A stretch of DNA of 64,000 nucleotides. Origin: Toxorhynchites rutilus septentrionalis. Taxonomy: Eukaryota; Arthropoda; Insecta; Diptera; Culicidae. The notes beneath the pieces are model-generated. The model had not been told where the DNA came from. It saw only the letters and a program-made list of their open reading frames with translations, and searched no databases. Position 1 is the first letter of the stretch, and each line of letters begins with the position of its first letter. Shown here piece by piece: positions 11,001 through 22,548 of the stretch. Where the stretch lies: assembly GCF_029784135.1 (NCBI RefSeq), contig NC_073746.1:228731882-228795881 (forward strand). The letters run 5' to 3'. Both the position numbers and the translations under genes were made by a program.

Positions 11001-12090
11001 TATAGTCGACATATCTGCACTGTGTGTTGCCCAGGTACGACAACTGCGCGAGTACTTCGCAGAACGCGCCAACCAAAACGCGCTATACCGGGCTGTCTGC
11101 GCCGCCGACAGAGGATACAGCGCTCTGCACTTGGCGCAAGCGGAGTACCAACTCAACTGCAATCTGCAGACAGTGGAGGAGAAGATTGCAGCTTGGAAGC
11201 AGAAGGCAGTGCATGGTGCCCACCCCCATCAACTGAACCGGCCACACGTCGACAAGGCCGCATCTAATCTGTGGCTAACGCGTGGTGAACTCTCTTCAGT
11301 AGTAGAAGCCGACATGATAGCCATCCAGGACAGGATAATGCCGACGAGAAACTGCAGGCGGTACGTCTGGCATCAAGACGTTGATGACATTTGCCGGATG
11401 TGCCATCAACCAGGTGAAAACATAGAGCACATTATGGGAGGCTGTCCCGTTTTGGCCAACGCAGCCTACACCGAGCGCCACAACAACGTGGCCCGTATTG
11501 TTCATCGACAACTGGCGCTCCAATGTGCTCTACTGGAAGACAACGTACCAAACTACCGGTACCTGCCTGCACCTGTCCTGGAAAATGACCGTTTCAAGCT
11601 GTACTGGGATCGCACTGTTCTGACCGACCTCTCGATCCACCACAACCGCCCAGATATAATGGTTTACGACAAGAGCGACCGCAAAGTCACCATCATCGAT
11701 GTCGCTATTCCACTGAACCAGAATCTGGAGGAGACCCACGGTCGCAAAATCTGCAAGTACCGACCATTAGCCGTGGAGCTCAAGGAACTGTGGGGGCTAA
11801 GGGAGGTCCCAAGAATTGTTCCAGTCGTTCTCTCTGGAACTGGAATTATCCCGAAGACACTTCTGGAAGCGCTAAAGGTGTTGAACATCGAGAAGGAATT
11901 GGCCGGCATCCAAAAGTCGGTCATCCTTAGCACCTGCGCGATTGTCCGACAATTCCTCGGTCAGGACTAAAACAGCACGAGCATGCAGATACGTGCATTC
12001 CGCAGAGCCTAGTCCCCCTTTGGCATTCAGAAGCCCGGGGGCAGGTGAAAATTCTGGCTAGGTTCGCCTAGTTAAGAAGTGAGATAAGTC
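8041..12090 (+). mobile_element. RLE-type non-LTR retrotransposon (R2/R4-like), full ORF
   Basis: A GC-richer 4-kb island in A+T-rich DNA holds one long intact ORF (8308-11970) with a GC-rich leader and a short 3' UTR. The leader at about 8225-8300 repeats CTCCCGGG and GGAGGCCT-like words able to form hairpins. Single-ORF design with a C-terminal restriction-like endonuclease places it among R2/R4/Dong/NeSL-type elements; I cannot fix the clade. The upstream neighbour is a SINE and the flanks are not rDNA. Outer limits are estimates: no target duplication or tail was identified. Confidence 0.75.
8308..11970 (+). CDS. Retrotransposon protein: Myb-like, RT, CCHC, restriction-like endonuclease
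   Basis: 1220 codons without interruption. The protein would cut target DNA and reverse-transcribe the element RNA at the nick. Residues about 88-106 (RRRIMWTHEMNEFVIRAYY) look Myb/HTH-like. The RT spans about 525-800: catalytic Asp in AYIDYRKAYDS (about 618), GIFQGDSFSPLWFCLALNPL (about 678-697) and YMDD at 725-728. A CCHC motif follows (C1029, C1032, H1041, C1046), then a PD-(D/E)xK-type nuclease with RPD at 1114-1116 and IIDVA at 1129-1133. The ATG at 8308 is the first in frame; residues 1-85 are basic and low in conserved features, so the true start could differ. All catalytic motifs appear intact, consistent with a young copy. Confidence 0.85.
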   Translation: MELRSRRILRMRSPEEGPRTGAGPGTGVRASGQRLEGEVQEWATSRVQPEELPPHGNSSHRHHPRNAAPTRRVVTARRQSSTLVGTTRRRIMWTHEMNEFVIRAYYICTALETDMSGRPRILTMFEEAYPVFVGRLDQNAMNARRRAIVRNNMLSQTQIDEIKQQVQREISSRNNRATDLSRRSSVRLSNSFASGARESAPVEATVQQPPEPEDPQPDQQLLRDLVFHYDEAISQFRDTDPLSRPRIPKLQHSRRLTSAVKLMNEHVLPLHLVDADNMEELQLKVYCAAVATAKSLGYRIRPRGGLLQHLRERREPPWRRRLEQRILNKHAAIGRLMAYKRGSRSAKLCRQVAVIVRPTELRQLGAHQLTEKLDTLVQQLSVLTKRLKRYSDSAKRQEQNRMFRENEKTFYDHISDEKPDYREGLPDISDVTNFWAGIWETPVQHREGQMWLRREEESCDEIGEMPAIIVEENDVREASRYLRNWAAPGPDGVQNFWHKKLTVAHQKIAECFNKVLRDPHNLPEFATRGVTFLLPKDSNTLNPSKYRLITCLSSLYKILSSIITAKVSAHCEQHHIITEEQKGCRKNTHGCKDQAIIDAAIVGQAVFNQRNLSMAYIDYRKAYDSIPHSFLVRVLELYKIDPVVVRFLQHAMRQWSTSLHLSDGENVLQSRTLQIKRGIFQGDSFSPLWFCLALNPLSRTLNRNGHGYKIRYGDGAHEEVTHTFYMDDLKVYADSHQRLGVAIRVVEEISRDICMEFGLHKCRCVHLLKGQLTESGGYEVYDGEFIRDMVRGESYKYLGFRQLTGIRHSDIKTELRDKFLSRVNCVLRTFLNAGNKVRAIKTFAVPLLTFSFGVVKWSKTDLEDLERRMRKAFKEAGMHHPQSALERVSLPRKEGGFGIVDISALCVAQVRQLREYFAERANQNALYRAVCAADRGYSALHLAQAEYQLNCNLQTVEEKIAAWKQKAVHGAHPHQLNRPHVDKAASNLWLTRGELSSVVEADMIAIQDRIMPTRNCRRYVWHQDVDDICRMCHQPGENIEHIMGGCPVLANAAYTERHNNVARIVHRQLALQCALLEDNVPNYRYLPAPVLENDRFKLYWDRTVLTDLSIHHNRPDIMVYDKSDRKVTIIDVAIPLNQNLEETHGRKICKYRPLAVELKELWGLREVPRIVPVVLSGTGIIPKTLLEALKVLNIEKELAGIQKSVILSTCAIVRQFLGQD

Positions 12091-12540
12091 TGCCAAAATA
12101 GTCATAAACTCGATTAGAAAGTAGTCACATGTCGTAAAACGATCCGATAACATATTTTTTTATATTTCCTTTTTTGTAGCTATTAGTCTCCGTGGTCATC
12201 GTTTTTCTAACGAAAAGCTCAACGTCAGCCCTAGGGAACGACACGGGGTTCAAATTATTCTTTCTTTAACGGTTTTTTTTAACAAGACGAATCATAGTCT
12301 CATCAAACTGAGATCATTGGAATCGTTCATATCATGTACCGTTGATACGAACTATATAAATTCACAAATACTTATGACAACAGTTTATCTATCTTGTCCT
12401 ATGTTGACTGTCACCAATAGGACATTAATCAATTTGATATACACTTATTTTTTCTGAGTTTTCAGAAAAATGAAAGGTCTTGATTGAAACGATGTACATA
12501 TAGAATATATTAACAATCATCGTTTATAAGAAAAGATTTA

Positions 12541-12958
12541 CGAGGGCAGTACGATAAGTACTAAGCATACAAAAAACAAACATTTTGGAAAAGTGGCGAT
12601 TTATTTCTCAACATAGTCTCCTTTTTAGCTCGATACACTTGACCCAGTGATGCTCCAACTTCTTTAATCCATCTGTAAAATACGTTTTCTCGAGGTCTGC
12701 AAAGTAGGCCTCCGTGGCGGCTATGGCCTCCAGCAGTTCGTAGTGCAATTCGACCAATTTGGCCGTGGCGACGGCGGAATTTCCATTTTTTCCATTTTTC
12801 TCAAATCCGCGGACACGCCCGCTTCCACACACGGTCAAAACAAAACTACGAGTTCGATTCAGCTAAAATTTTGACGGTAGCCGTTTACGAGAATGTACTA
12901 CACGATGAGCAATGTCTCTTGGGACACCATCGGGCGATTAGGCTAAGTACTTACCTCG
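12541..12958 (-). mobile_element. mariner deletion derivative
   Basis: Ends are CGAGGGCAGTACGATAAGTA at 12541 and, in reverse complement from 12958, CGAGGTAAGTACTTAGC. They are inverted repeats resembling mosquito mariner termini. A TA precedes the left end; I do not see one after the right end. The inside keeps only the two ends of a transposase gene. It is a MITE-like internally deleted copy, mobilisable only in trans. Confidence 0.65.
12608..12838 (-). pseudogene. mariner transposase remnant, internal deletion
   Basis: The peptide joins an N-terminal-like stretch (AKLVELHYELL) directly to a C-terminal stretch (EAIAATEAYFADLEKTYFTD, then GLKKLEHHWVKCIEL). In complete mariner transposases these are separated by the whole catalytic core, so the DDD/DDE region is absent and the product cannot be active. 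Confidence 0.65.
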
Positions 12959-13099
12959 CCTCCCTCCCTCCCTCGTATATTCTTTATTACTTCATTCATA
13001 TGCGAAACGTTAAAATTAGAAAAAAACAAACTTGTACAATTACTATACTTTTTACTTATTTATTACTTTACAACGTGGCCTGACTCACAATGTTTCTTG

Positions 13100-13465
13100 T
13101 GTATCGTTCGTTACTTGGTGTTTTTAGTGGTGCGGCTTGCAAGGCCTGTGACCAACCCCACTATCCCGCAGGAGGACCATCGTGATACGGCTGCTTTACG
13201 TCCCGAGTACCACCAGGACTGAGCGAAGACGCTTATAGCGGCGTCAATTCGCTTAGAGGAGCCGTTTCCGGGTTTTTTTGGCTTTTCTTGGGGACTGGCA
13301 ATGCTCAATGCTCATCCCATCACACCCTCCTGAACAGTTCCCCTTCACCAGTGCAAGCCAGAAAAACGATCTATGACGATAGAATTTCTGACCCGAACGG
13401 GAATCGAACCCGAAGCCCCCATCTTGGCAAGCGCAACGCTTACCAATAGGCCATGGGGACCACAC
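13100..13465 (-). repeat. tRNA-derived SINE (minus strand)
   Basis: The tRNA-like head on the minus strand (about 13462-13382) has an A-box-like TGGCCTATTGG and a perfect B box GGTTCGATTCC. A body of about 270 bp, GC-richer than its surroundings, follows down to about 13100. The frames in it are side effects of base composition. Its family differs from the other SINEs here. Confidence 0.6.
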
Positions 13466-13480
13466 TTTATTACTATACAA

Positions 13481-16400
13481 CCAGTTCTGAATTTATCACT
13501 CCTTCATAAAATTAACATCAATTTCACATAACAGGTTATTATTACATTGGTCATTCTTTGGTCTGAATAAGTTTTAACAATATATCCGGCATGCTTTCAA
13601 TCATGCTGCAGCATGTGACAATTTGTATCGTCGTCATTTTGGCATTCATATGTAGAGTGATGTTCTGCTTTCTCATGTTTCATTTAAGACTAAAAGATGC
13701 AAAAGTCTGGGTCATCGGCTAGTGTTACAATGAATAAATAACTTTGCTTATCGTTTTCTTACTAAAGCATGATGAATGTGAATTTCAATTTCAAGTGCGC
13801 TCATGCTGTCGTCAAAATCCTTTTTGCTTTCAACGTTTTTGTTTTAAGGGAGTGCAAATTAAAATAATTAAAAATATCTAAAAGAATCATTAATACGTTT
13901 TGACGTAGGATTATGTTTTAGGAAACATATAGGGAGTGCAAATTAAAAATAATAGATATCGGTTGCTTTACAAATAGTTCATTTATAGCATTTTTAACAA
14001 ACCATTTATTTTTAGCATTTTTAGTTTAGCCATTTCATGAACTGCCGAATAGGAGACGACTGTCTGTATAGGAGACGTAATCACCAACACCATTAGTGTT
14101 GGAAAAAACGCAATTTTGTTGTTTTTTTGCCTACAAGCGTAGCCATGCAAATTTCCAATGAAATAATCTGTCCAGTTGAAGGATATTATCAGCAAAAAGA
14201 GGGCCTAGGAGATTTTGCGGATTTGAACATATTTTTTTCCATTTGAAAAACGCCTGCGTCTATTTATGCGGACAATCAATAGTTTCAATGAACATTTGTT
14301 CGCATAGCTAGACGTAATCACCAGGTTGCTCTGTCTGTAGCGTTAGTATTTACATTTCCGATAATAGTCAAAACGTCTCCGTCGGTAGTTTCAGTTGTTA
14401 TCAGATAAAATCAAAAAGGTTTGGAGGAAATCCGTGGATTTATAATGCTAAGAACCAATATTATTTTAATTTTACTACTGATCTGATTGTTTCATTATCT
14501 ACATGAAGATTCAAATGTAGAAATTTAGATAATTATAACATAAAAAAAACACAATTGCTCCTCTTTGTTCATCGCAGTGCAGTGTACGGAAAACAGTAAT
14601 TATATGAGGAGCGTTTCAATGGTTTCATATATTCATTTATTAGGAAACACTAAGAAATAAGACACTATGGTGACAGGCATGTTTGGACTCATGAAGAATG
14701 TGATTCAAATGTAAATTTAGCTCATAGCACATAATACTTATGATTGTTGATTTTCGAACGATGTATGAAAGCTGTATGAAACTACGTCTGTTATGGGGAC
14801 AAACAGTGATTTTCGGAAACGTTTTTTCAAAATTGCTAAAATGTTTTCGAACAAAACATGTTTGTTTGCATGTTAAGCAAATGAATTACATTGCGTAGAA
14901 TGCAAAACGGCGAAAAAGTCGATTATGTTCATTTTGTCGTTTATGTCTCCTATACAAACATGGGCACTGAACGGTTCATGATATTTTTGCACCAATCGAC
15001 TTGAACATTCCATAATAATATGCTGCAATATAATTACAAAATTTTCAATAGTTAGACCCAATTTTTTGTAGATTTTGAACAGCATCTACAGAGGCCACAA
15101 TGAATCTACGTCGGTGTTGAAGCTACTGCACTGGGCGAGACCGAAAAATTATCAAAATTATAAATATAAATAAAATACACCCAAATAATTGTTTAGAATG
15201 ACTAAATTCTATCAGAACCTATCCGTATTTTATGGTTCAAAGTAACATTATGATACCTTCTCAAGCGATGGATGTTCTCGAATTTTGGAATTGTGACCGT
15301 ATCATGTTGCCTTTCAATTCCTTAAAACCACTACATTTTTAAATGTACCAGAATTATATTATGACAAAGTTACTTACGTACCGCATTGTAAACATGCGCG
15401 TAACAGGGTAAACTTCCATTGCACCTCAATGAAGGATTGTATTTTCACTACAGTTGTGGCTATGCGTGGATATCATCAACAACGTGGAATTCATAATAAA
15501 TATGAAAATCAATGATACTAAAGCTAAGTTTATGCTTCGAATTCGCATTTATATATTTTATACAGTAAAAAAAAATTTCAGACCAAAAACACACACTTTA
15601 TTATGGCAGCCTTGAATCAGAATGCTGGCCAGTCCTGAATCAGAACTCCCTGTTCAATAAAATATGCATGGTCGACCGGCTTTTATGAATTTTTTTATTC
15701 TGTTTGAATACTCAATCATTGTGGCGGTGGTTTGGTGCTAAACCGACAGTGAATGATTCTCAAGTACTTCGATGCACTCCTGAATGTTGATTTGTGTTGA
15801 TGGAAAATCGATTTGCCCCGCTACACTTAAAGTGAACCCTCCCAAACCATCAGAATTCCACCTCCAATGTTCCGACTCGAGGGATTTTTTTCATTGAATA
15901 AACTTCGCTTAAATAAATTACATACCAAATATGAGCAAAATATTATCGACGTGAGCGTATTTTGATGAAAGTCCATACTTCGTTTATTCTTCAAAAATTG
16001 TATATAAAAGAATATCTCATAGAATAGAGAAAAAAAAACGCCGTGATCTTTTACAACCTTGCTCACGCGTACCTCGCCCACTACTCTGGTATTCTATTGT
16101 TGTCTTCTCAATAACACCCGGTAAGAGATGATATATGAAATTAAAATTAAAATACAACACCTCGCTCCGTTCTGTTCAGCGCAGAATTCAAAGCAGAATT
16201 GTTTTATCTACCTTATGCATATTAATTGCTCCATGTCAGAGCAAGATATATTTTTGTCGGCATTTCCTTCAGAAATTATCGATTGTTAGAATATAGGCGC
16301 CGGTTCGGACTACTATTACATGCGTATTGAACGTGTCACTGAACATCAAGTGCAAAAAAAGCCGAGTATGATCGTTATGTACAAGCAGAACCAACTCGAA

Positions 16401-18195
16401 AAATTCATGGAGTGGAAATCCAAATGGGATTCACAACTGGGAGAAAAGAATATACTTTTGGGGAGTAAAAAATATGAAAATGACGAAAAATTAAAAAGCT
16501 GCATTGAACTGTAAAAATAAAAAATTGAAAACTGGAAGTTTTTGCCTCTGGCAAAAACTGGCATGCTTGAAAAAAACTGGTAACATCCAAGAAAATTTGG
16601 AAGAATGGCAACTCTATACCAGAAATAAAAAAAATAAACGAAATCTGACTAATTGTGTTCTTTCCTTCCCGAATTGGATTAATCTGTAGAAGCAGTCATA
16701 TTTGTTAAAAGTTATAAAGCGAACGACTAATCATGTTTCTTCTTAAATACAAATTACTACAACTGGGAGAAGTAGCTGAAGACCGTAGACAAGCACAAAG
16801 ACGTTGATTCGTTAATATCGATTGTATTAATCTTCCGAAAAAGAAATCGTAGATTCCCTCCATGGGTATAACCCTGCCTATCTCAAGTTTCAATCAAACA
16901 AATAATGCATTTTTCATCGGAAGTTGGCGATTTCGGTCCCAGCCATGCTAAAAGGCCGAATACTTATCATACGCATCTCTTCACTGGCATCTTAATTTAT
17001 GCACCTTCGTATCCACAATGACAAAACCTCGGAACCCATATGTGTAAATACACGCACAAATATTCTCACACACGTACCTACTTAAACACCAGCGAGCATA
17101 ATTTGTACGCCCCGTGCGCCCGAAGCACATGCCAGCAGTTTTTTGAAATAACGTTCCGTGATAAAATCTTAGCAGCCAATAAAAGACATTAAATTATTTG
17201 TGCGATTACACCAGATTATCGAGTCCTGGTGCCATGTTCGAGAGAGAAAAAATAATCTCGCGGATAGAGCGCTGAAACTGGGGACAACCATAACGTAAAT
17301 TTCCCTCCGAGATTGCGCGAGGCGAAAGGAAGTTCCATTCATTACTTCGCTGGTTTCCACATGGCCAATACTGGCGAGCTGTCTGAGGGAGCCAACCCAG
17401 AAGAGATGATACGAAAGCGAACAGCCCTTTGAGATGCTGGCGCTCGCAGATCTCCGGGGTTTTGTCCCGTACATGGGCTTTTCTTTCGCACGTAGTGATC
17501 CTACATATGGTTTGATTCCCATTCGATGGTGCCGTATGGAAATAACCTTAAGTATGCACATAAATATATGTTGTACTTGCAAGTGAAGTATGTTAATTCG
17601 TTTTTTATTTTATTTGGCCAGTTTGGTTTGGAGGAACTGGGGAGGGGTTGAGGGTTGGCATTTCCAGTACTTGAGGTTTCTAGTTCTCGCTATGCGAAAG
17701 GAAAGATTTGTACATTCGCTCACACACAAAACAGCCTTTTCTTTCCTCGTATATTGATTTAATGCTCGAAGCTACATTATGCAAATTATTATAGATTTCT
17801 TTTCTCTTCTGAAACGTTATCTGATTTCGAGTCTAATAATTTATAAATTGCCAGACCGTCGTACACGACGCTGGAACGCAGTGCTGAGCCCGGCAGCAGT
17901 GCCACAGATAGGGAACTCGTGCTGTTCGGCCGGCTGTCTTGTCATGCACCCGTGTACAGTACTGTTCAGCTCTTTTTTCCATGTTGGCTACCGATTGCTC
18001 CCGTGCAACCATCGCATGTATGTAGATTCAATTTCGATTCCGAGGAAATTAATTGCTTGTAATTGTTGATTGGCGAGATCTTACCCGTTTAACATCGTTG
18101 GAGGGAGGCAATTCGGTATGTTTTATTAAGATTAAATGAGCATGGGAATACGGTAGCGGCCGCAAGAGTTTCTGTTGCGGCGAATTCGTTCAAAG
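13481..18195. other. Long stretch without recognisable gene
   Basis: About 4.7 kb in which I recognise no gene. Short shared words occur: TTTTGACGTAGGATTA plus GGAACATAT at 13897-13930, seen again at 47998-48030, and TAGGAGACG/GTCTCCTAT words at 14050, 14075 and 14945. GC-richer patches at about 17060-17560 and 17860-18060 carry frames with no recognisable domain. These could be non-coding host sequence or decayed repeats. Confidence 0.3.
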
Positions 18196-18199
18196 ATAT

Positions 18200-18345
18200 T
18201 AGGTTGGGGGAAAAAGAAAACCATTCCTTTTTACGTAAACTTCAAAACTTTAGAAGTATAGTTAGAATAATCGGATTTTTGTCAAATTTTCACCGTTTTG
18301 TTCAATAATTTGCTCGCATGTTGAAGAAATACGTGCCTTCATAGC
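18200..18345 (-). pseudogene. Tc1/mariner 3' end remnant
   Basis: On the plus strand the segment starts TTAGGTTGGGGGAAAAAG, a typical mariner-type terminus. Read on the minus strand, 18345-18262 encodes a short C-terminal-like peptide (AMKARISSTCEQIIEQNGEN and onward) ending in TAA. Similarity is cut at 18345, where interspersed repeat A begins. The subfamily is uncertain. Confidence 0.45.
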
Positions 18346-19060
18346 TTGAGCTTGGGTAGACTGTACACTTCGTAGTTGCTCTCCGTGATCGACCTGAACC
18401 AGCGAAATTGCACAAAGAACACATTGAATGACGCTTGGGAGTAGAAACCATTCTCATTGTGCAAACTTCGGTGATTCGAATTTTAATTATAATAAATCAC
18501 AAGCGATAATCACAAGGCAATAACGCCTCTACTTCGTTAGTTCCTTGTGATTATCGTGAAAGAAGTAGATGTTAATGGTGAGAGGTAAGAATCAGGATTC
18601 ACTGAGGTAAGTGATATGATTATGTAAATGCGAATTATCGACTACTCGACGAAATGAAATTCAGAAAAACCTTCACAACACGCGGCAGAGATTATCTTTA
18701 GGTGACCTTAGGAAACCTGTGAGGTTAGTTGGACCACCTATATATTCTATTATTTATCCCACCTTTTTCATCGAAATCTAATCGCGACGACAGAGAGCTG
18801 ACTGTGGGAAGCCTGAGAAGGAAAATAGAATTTCTTTAAAACTAATTACTTGGTCATATACTTCGTTATTTCATCGCTCGTACTCTTAATAGAACCGATC
18901 TCCCGGCTATATATTCCATCATACAACGCGAGTACTCTTTATCGAACTAAAATCACGATGGTGGTGAGTTTTCATTGGGAAACCTAAAAAAATAACCTAG
19001 AAAACCAATAAGACCGGAAATATACGATATTGTTCGTTGTGTGTACTCTTCTGCAGAAAC
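18346..19060. repeat. Interspersed repeat A, copy 2
   Basis: Begins CTTGAGCTTGGGTAGACTG and follows the same word order as 6203-6840, including ATTGCACAAAGAACACATTG and AGTAGAAACCATTCTCATTG. It lies between two mariner-type remnants. No ORF or terminal structure could be defined. Confidence 0.6.
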
Positions 19061-19652
19061 GGTTACAAATTTAATATTCAAAGTATTGCCCATCGCTAGT
19101 CACAACTTTTTCCCATATTTCTAACAATTCACAGATCCCTTTGCGGAAATAATCGGCTGGTTTGTCAAAGTGCTGGTCAACCAGGCCATGTTGCAAAGGG
19201 AAAAAGGTAGTAATCGAATGGAGCAATGTCTGGAGAATACGGCGGTGGGACAGGACCTCCCAATTCAGCGTTTCCAAGTATGTTTTGACCGGTTGCGGCC
19301 GAGCATTGTCGTGCTGCAAAATAATTTTATCGTGTCTTTGCTCGTATTGTGACCGTTTTTCCTTCAGTGCACGGCTCAAACGCATCAATTGTCGTCGGTA
19401 GAGGTCCCCCGTAATGGTTTCATTTTGTTTTAGCAGCTCATAGTATACCACACTAGGGATTGTTAACCGGTTTTACCGTTGCCGATTTTACCGGTAATAC
19501 CGGGTCATTTTCCATTACCGAATTACCGGTAATTTTACAACCAATAACCGGTAATTTCAGTAATTTTACAACCAATAACCGGTAATTTCGTAAATTTTTT
19601 ACGCTATAAATAATATTTGCCTTTATGTCGCTTTGAAATATTACTCGTGAAA

Positions 19653-19870
19653 TTGGTTAATGCTCTCGAACCAGTTCTGGTCGCTGCTGAACTGCTATTG
19701 CGGAAAAAATGTATCCTTGATGAAGCTGACGTCAGATCACAATTTATGCTAGAACAGCTATCGGAGCAACTATAGGAAATTTCAAAGCAGCTGCTCGAAG
19801 CTTCGATTGGAAGGATAGCAGAAAGACGTATCGTATTTGCAGATTTGTTCCCGTATATCAGGGATGGCCA
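19653..19870 (+). pseudogene. hAT transposase fragment
   Basis: The plus-strand translation reads LVNALEPVLVAAELLLRKKC, then SQFMLEQLSEQL, a stop, and EISKQLLEASIGRIAERR. The ALEPV...A-E-L and S-x-F-M-x-x-x-L-S-E-Q pattern with a following RI-x-x-RR matches the C-terminal half of insect hAT transposases as I remember them. It is a short scrap with a stop codon, but it supports the hAT assignment of the enclosing element. Confidence 0.5.
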
Positions 19871-20851
19871 AACGGTAGTCCTCGGTCTATCGTTCGCCCG
19901 CGTATTTACTCCTAGGTCTAGGATGGTGACACTATCCAAACGCGATGGATTAAGATGTAAAACTAGATATTTCTTCTTAAAAGTTTTCGTTTAAATATTT
20001 TTTCTCAGATTGTTAGTTGTTTAGATATATCATTTGTTAAATGACCAGTTGAAAATTCTGGAAACATCCGGCATAAGGTTTCGAAAATCAATAAAAACTA
20101 AACTTTTGGAGAAAACTTCGATTTTGAAGACTGCGAATGCGAGTTTTAATGAAGTATTGTTATTTTTATTTTAAAACTATGGAACAACATTGATGAACGA
20201 GAAATTAGAAATTTCTAAAATTGAATATTGAATTATGAATAATAAAATTATGCTCTATTTTGCAGTCGGGTGAAAGCTGTCGTATAATGCATCGAGCTGT
20301 TTGGTTTACTCGTTGTATTTCTAATGTTTTGCTTCGGGAGAAAAATCCCAAATTTCGTTTCAAAATATGCAATTGACCGCAATAATTGGGGTCAATATTT
20401 CTGACAGATAGTTCTTATACGTCTCGGTTAAATTTCTTAAAAAAATCAACTATATCGATTGATGAGATTTTACTCAAAATAAAGTATTATTTATCAATGA
20501 TTTAGTAACCGATAATTATTTTTATTTCATAGAATAATGTATTATTGAGTTTTTATTAGAATGACCTATTTTTTTCCTTTAATTTACCATCCTGTACTTG
20601 AGCATACGATCTCACAGACCGAGAATCAATAATTCTGTTCTGAAAAGACTGACTATTGACTATTGAAACTGAATGAAGTTGAAGAAAAAATATTTTCTGG
20701 AGATTGATTTTGAAGATTCAATTATATATATTTTTTACTTAAATTAAATACCATCACGCCTAGAAAAACACAATGACAAAATTAAAGTATATGACAGCGT
20801 GCGCGAATATACGAGTTATGATATTGAACGCGAGTACAGGAAAGTTAGAAC

Positions 20852-21681
20852 TAGAGATGAAAAGGACATCCGGTAGCTATCCGGGCAATATTAGCTACCC
20901 GGCCGGGTACCGGATAGTGACCGGATATTACAAAAATAAAATCTCATTGACTTAAGATAATTCATAAGGCAATAAACAAAAAAAAAATCTTTCACAAGTA
21001 AATAAGGTGTAATTACGGACATGTCAGAAATGTTATTATGTTATTAATGTGTTATGATTTTATTATATATTAAATATTAATTATTATCAACTCATAACAG
21101 TATTAACTTTATAACAGTACTCAAAATTAACCAGTGGTAAACTATGATGAATAATGATGATGATGAAATAATGAATTTCCAGCAGAACACCGAAGCGAAA
21201 TCGGTGTTTTTTGGGCGGTCTCGTCTCTGTCCAGATACTTTTTTGATGCAACAACATGCAAAATTATCTCGAATATATAAAAGCTATAATAAAAATAGAA
21301 AAGCTATAATAAAATATATAAAAGCGAACTACTTCAACCGCCAGTCGCCGCCGGTTATAATAATTTAGATTTGATTTGTAGTGAAGTAAGTGTACCCCCT
21401 CTCAGATTACCATCTCTGAAGACAACTCTAAGTACAACTTACAAAAATCTTAATATTATGATATAAAATCATTATCAGGAAAAAAAACTGTCCCAGATTG
21501 CTTGTAGAAAACTTGATACACTATTTTTTTTTATTTATTTCTAAAATTTAACGCTTCGTTTGCCTCATATTCGCCTGTCATTTCTCTTAGTCGTGCATAA
21601 GCTTATAAAGGGCTGAGGCTCGAGGCTGGCCGGGTATCTGTTATTCGGTATCCCGCCAAACTACGATCCATTTCATCACTA
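20852..21681. mobile_element. Second hAT-type element nested inside the first
   Basis: Ends TAGAGATGAAA and TTTCATCACTA are inverted repeats with one mismatch. They are flanked by GTTAGAAC (20844-20851) and GTTAAAAC (21682-21689), an 8-bp duplication with one change. Subterminal CCGGTAGCTATCCGG-like and GGCCGGGTA words face each other. No transposase is visible. It makes a third level of nesting: mariner, hAT, hAT. Confidence 0.75.
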
Positions 21682-22548
21682 GTTAAAACTTTGTTTTATC
21701 GTTTTGTACTACCGCAGCCTAACATTTGAACAATTAGTCGTCCGTAATGCCCAAAAGTTTGCCCGTTTCTTCAAGAAAATTGGGTATTTTAAAGTATGTT
21801 TTTTACCGGTAATGAAATTTTCATTACCGAATAACCGGTTATTGAAATTTTGGCACGGTAAAGCAATCCCTATACCACACCCAGCTGGTCCCACCAAATA
21901 GACAGCATAACCTACTGGCCTTGAATATCCCTCGCGGCCGTCGATGTTGATGCATGGCCGAGGTATCCAGACGTTGCCCGACGTTTAGGATTGTCGTAAT
22001 GGACCCACTTTTCATCGCTAGTAACGATTCGATGCAAAGAACCTTTTCTTTTATGCCGTTGGAGCAGTTGTTCACACGTGAAAAAACGGCGTTCGACGTC
22101 TCGTGGCTTCAATTCTTACGGCAGCCAATGTCCTATCTTTCGGATCATCCCAATGGCTTTTAAACGATCGGATATGGTTTGCTGAGCTACTCCGAGTGTA
22201 TCTGTAAGTTCGTTAAACAAAACAAAAATGACTGAATACCATAACTCAATACATTATTTTAAAAGAACTAACACAAATTCAGATTTTCATGCAATTTCTC
22301 CACCACTCTTATCAGAGTATCAATGGAATGACAATGTTTCCTTCTTAAAAACATCTGCGCAACAAAATACTTTTTCAATTGCATAGCTGAATTCTGATTT
22401 TATCTACATTCGATTCACTATTCCAATGAGCAAACCTCTTTTCACTTGAATACGAGCTTTATAAGAAAACTATTATTAAACAAGTGTAAAATGACCGCAT
22501 CACATTGAAATTCTATTGATAACGAAACACAATATACCTGGGGGTCTT

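Larger units (their letters stand above)
19454..21872 (+). mobile_element. hAT element inserted in the mariner gene
   Basis: Perfect 9-bp terminal inverted repeats TAGGGATTG...CAATCCCTA are flanked by an identical 8-bp duplication, TACCACAC, at 19446-19453 and 21873-21880. Removing the element and one duplication restores continuity of the mariner peptide. Both subterminal regions are dense in ACCGGTAAT/ATTACCGG words. The element carries a transposase scrap near the left end and a second hAT-type insertion (20852-21681). A truncated relative lies at 7055-7212. Confidence 0.9.
19071..22213 (-). pseudogene. mariner transposase gene split by a hAT insertion
   Basis: Minus-strand mariner transposase. 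The part from 22213 to 21881 holds FNELTDTLGVAQQTISDRLK, then VTSDEKWVHYDNPKRR with the first catalytic Asp, and reaches IWWDQLGV. Coding resumes at 19451 with VYYELLKQNETITGDLYR, HDNARPQ (second catalytic Asp) and FDKPADYFRKGI, ending YFEY-stop at 19071. The gap is exactly the hAT element 19454-21872. Other damage: a stop near WLP, and a frameshift that puts the SPDIAPFDYYLF block (about 19206-19245) out of frame. The N-terminal quarter is missing. Confidence 0.85.

Noticed and set aside
8041..12090. R2 insertion in 28S rDNA
   Set aside because: Flanking sequence is a SINE and A+T-rich DNA, not ribosomal RNA sequence.
13374..13462. Possible true tRNA gene (perfect B box)
   Set aside because: The acceptor stem and A box do not fit a functional tRNA, and a SINE-like body continues from it.
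17169..17582. 137-codon minus-strand frame
   Set aside because: It starts at TTG, lies in a GC-richer patch that favours long frames, and has no recognisable domain.
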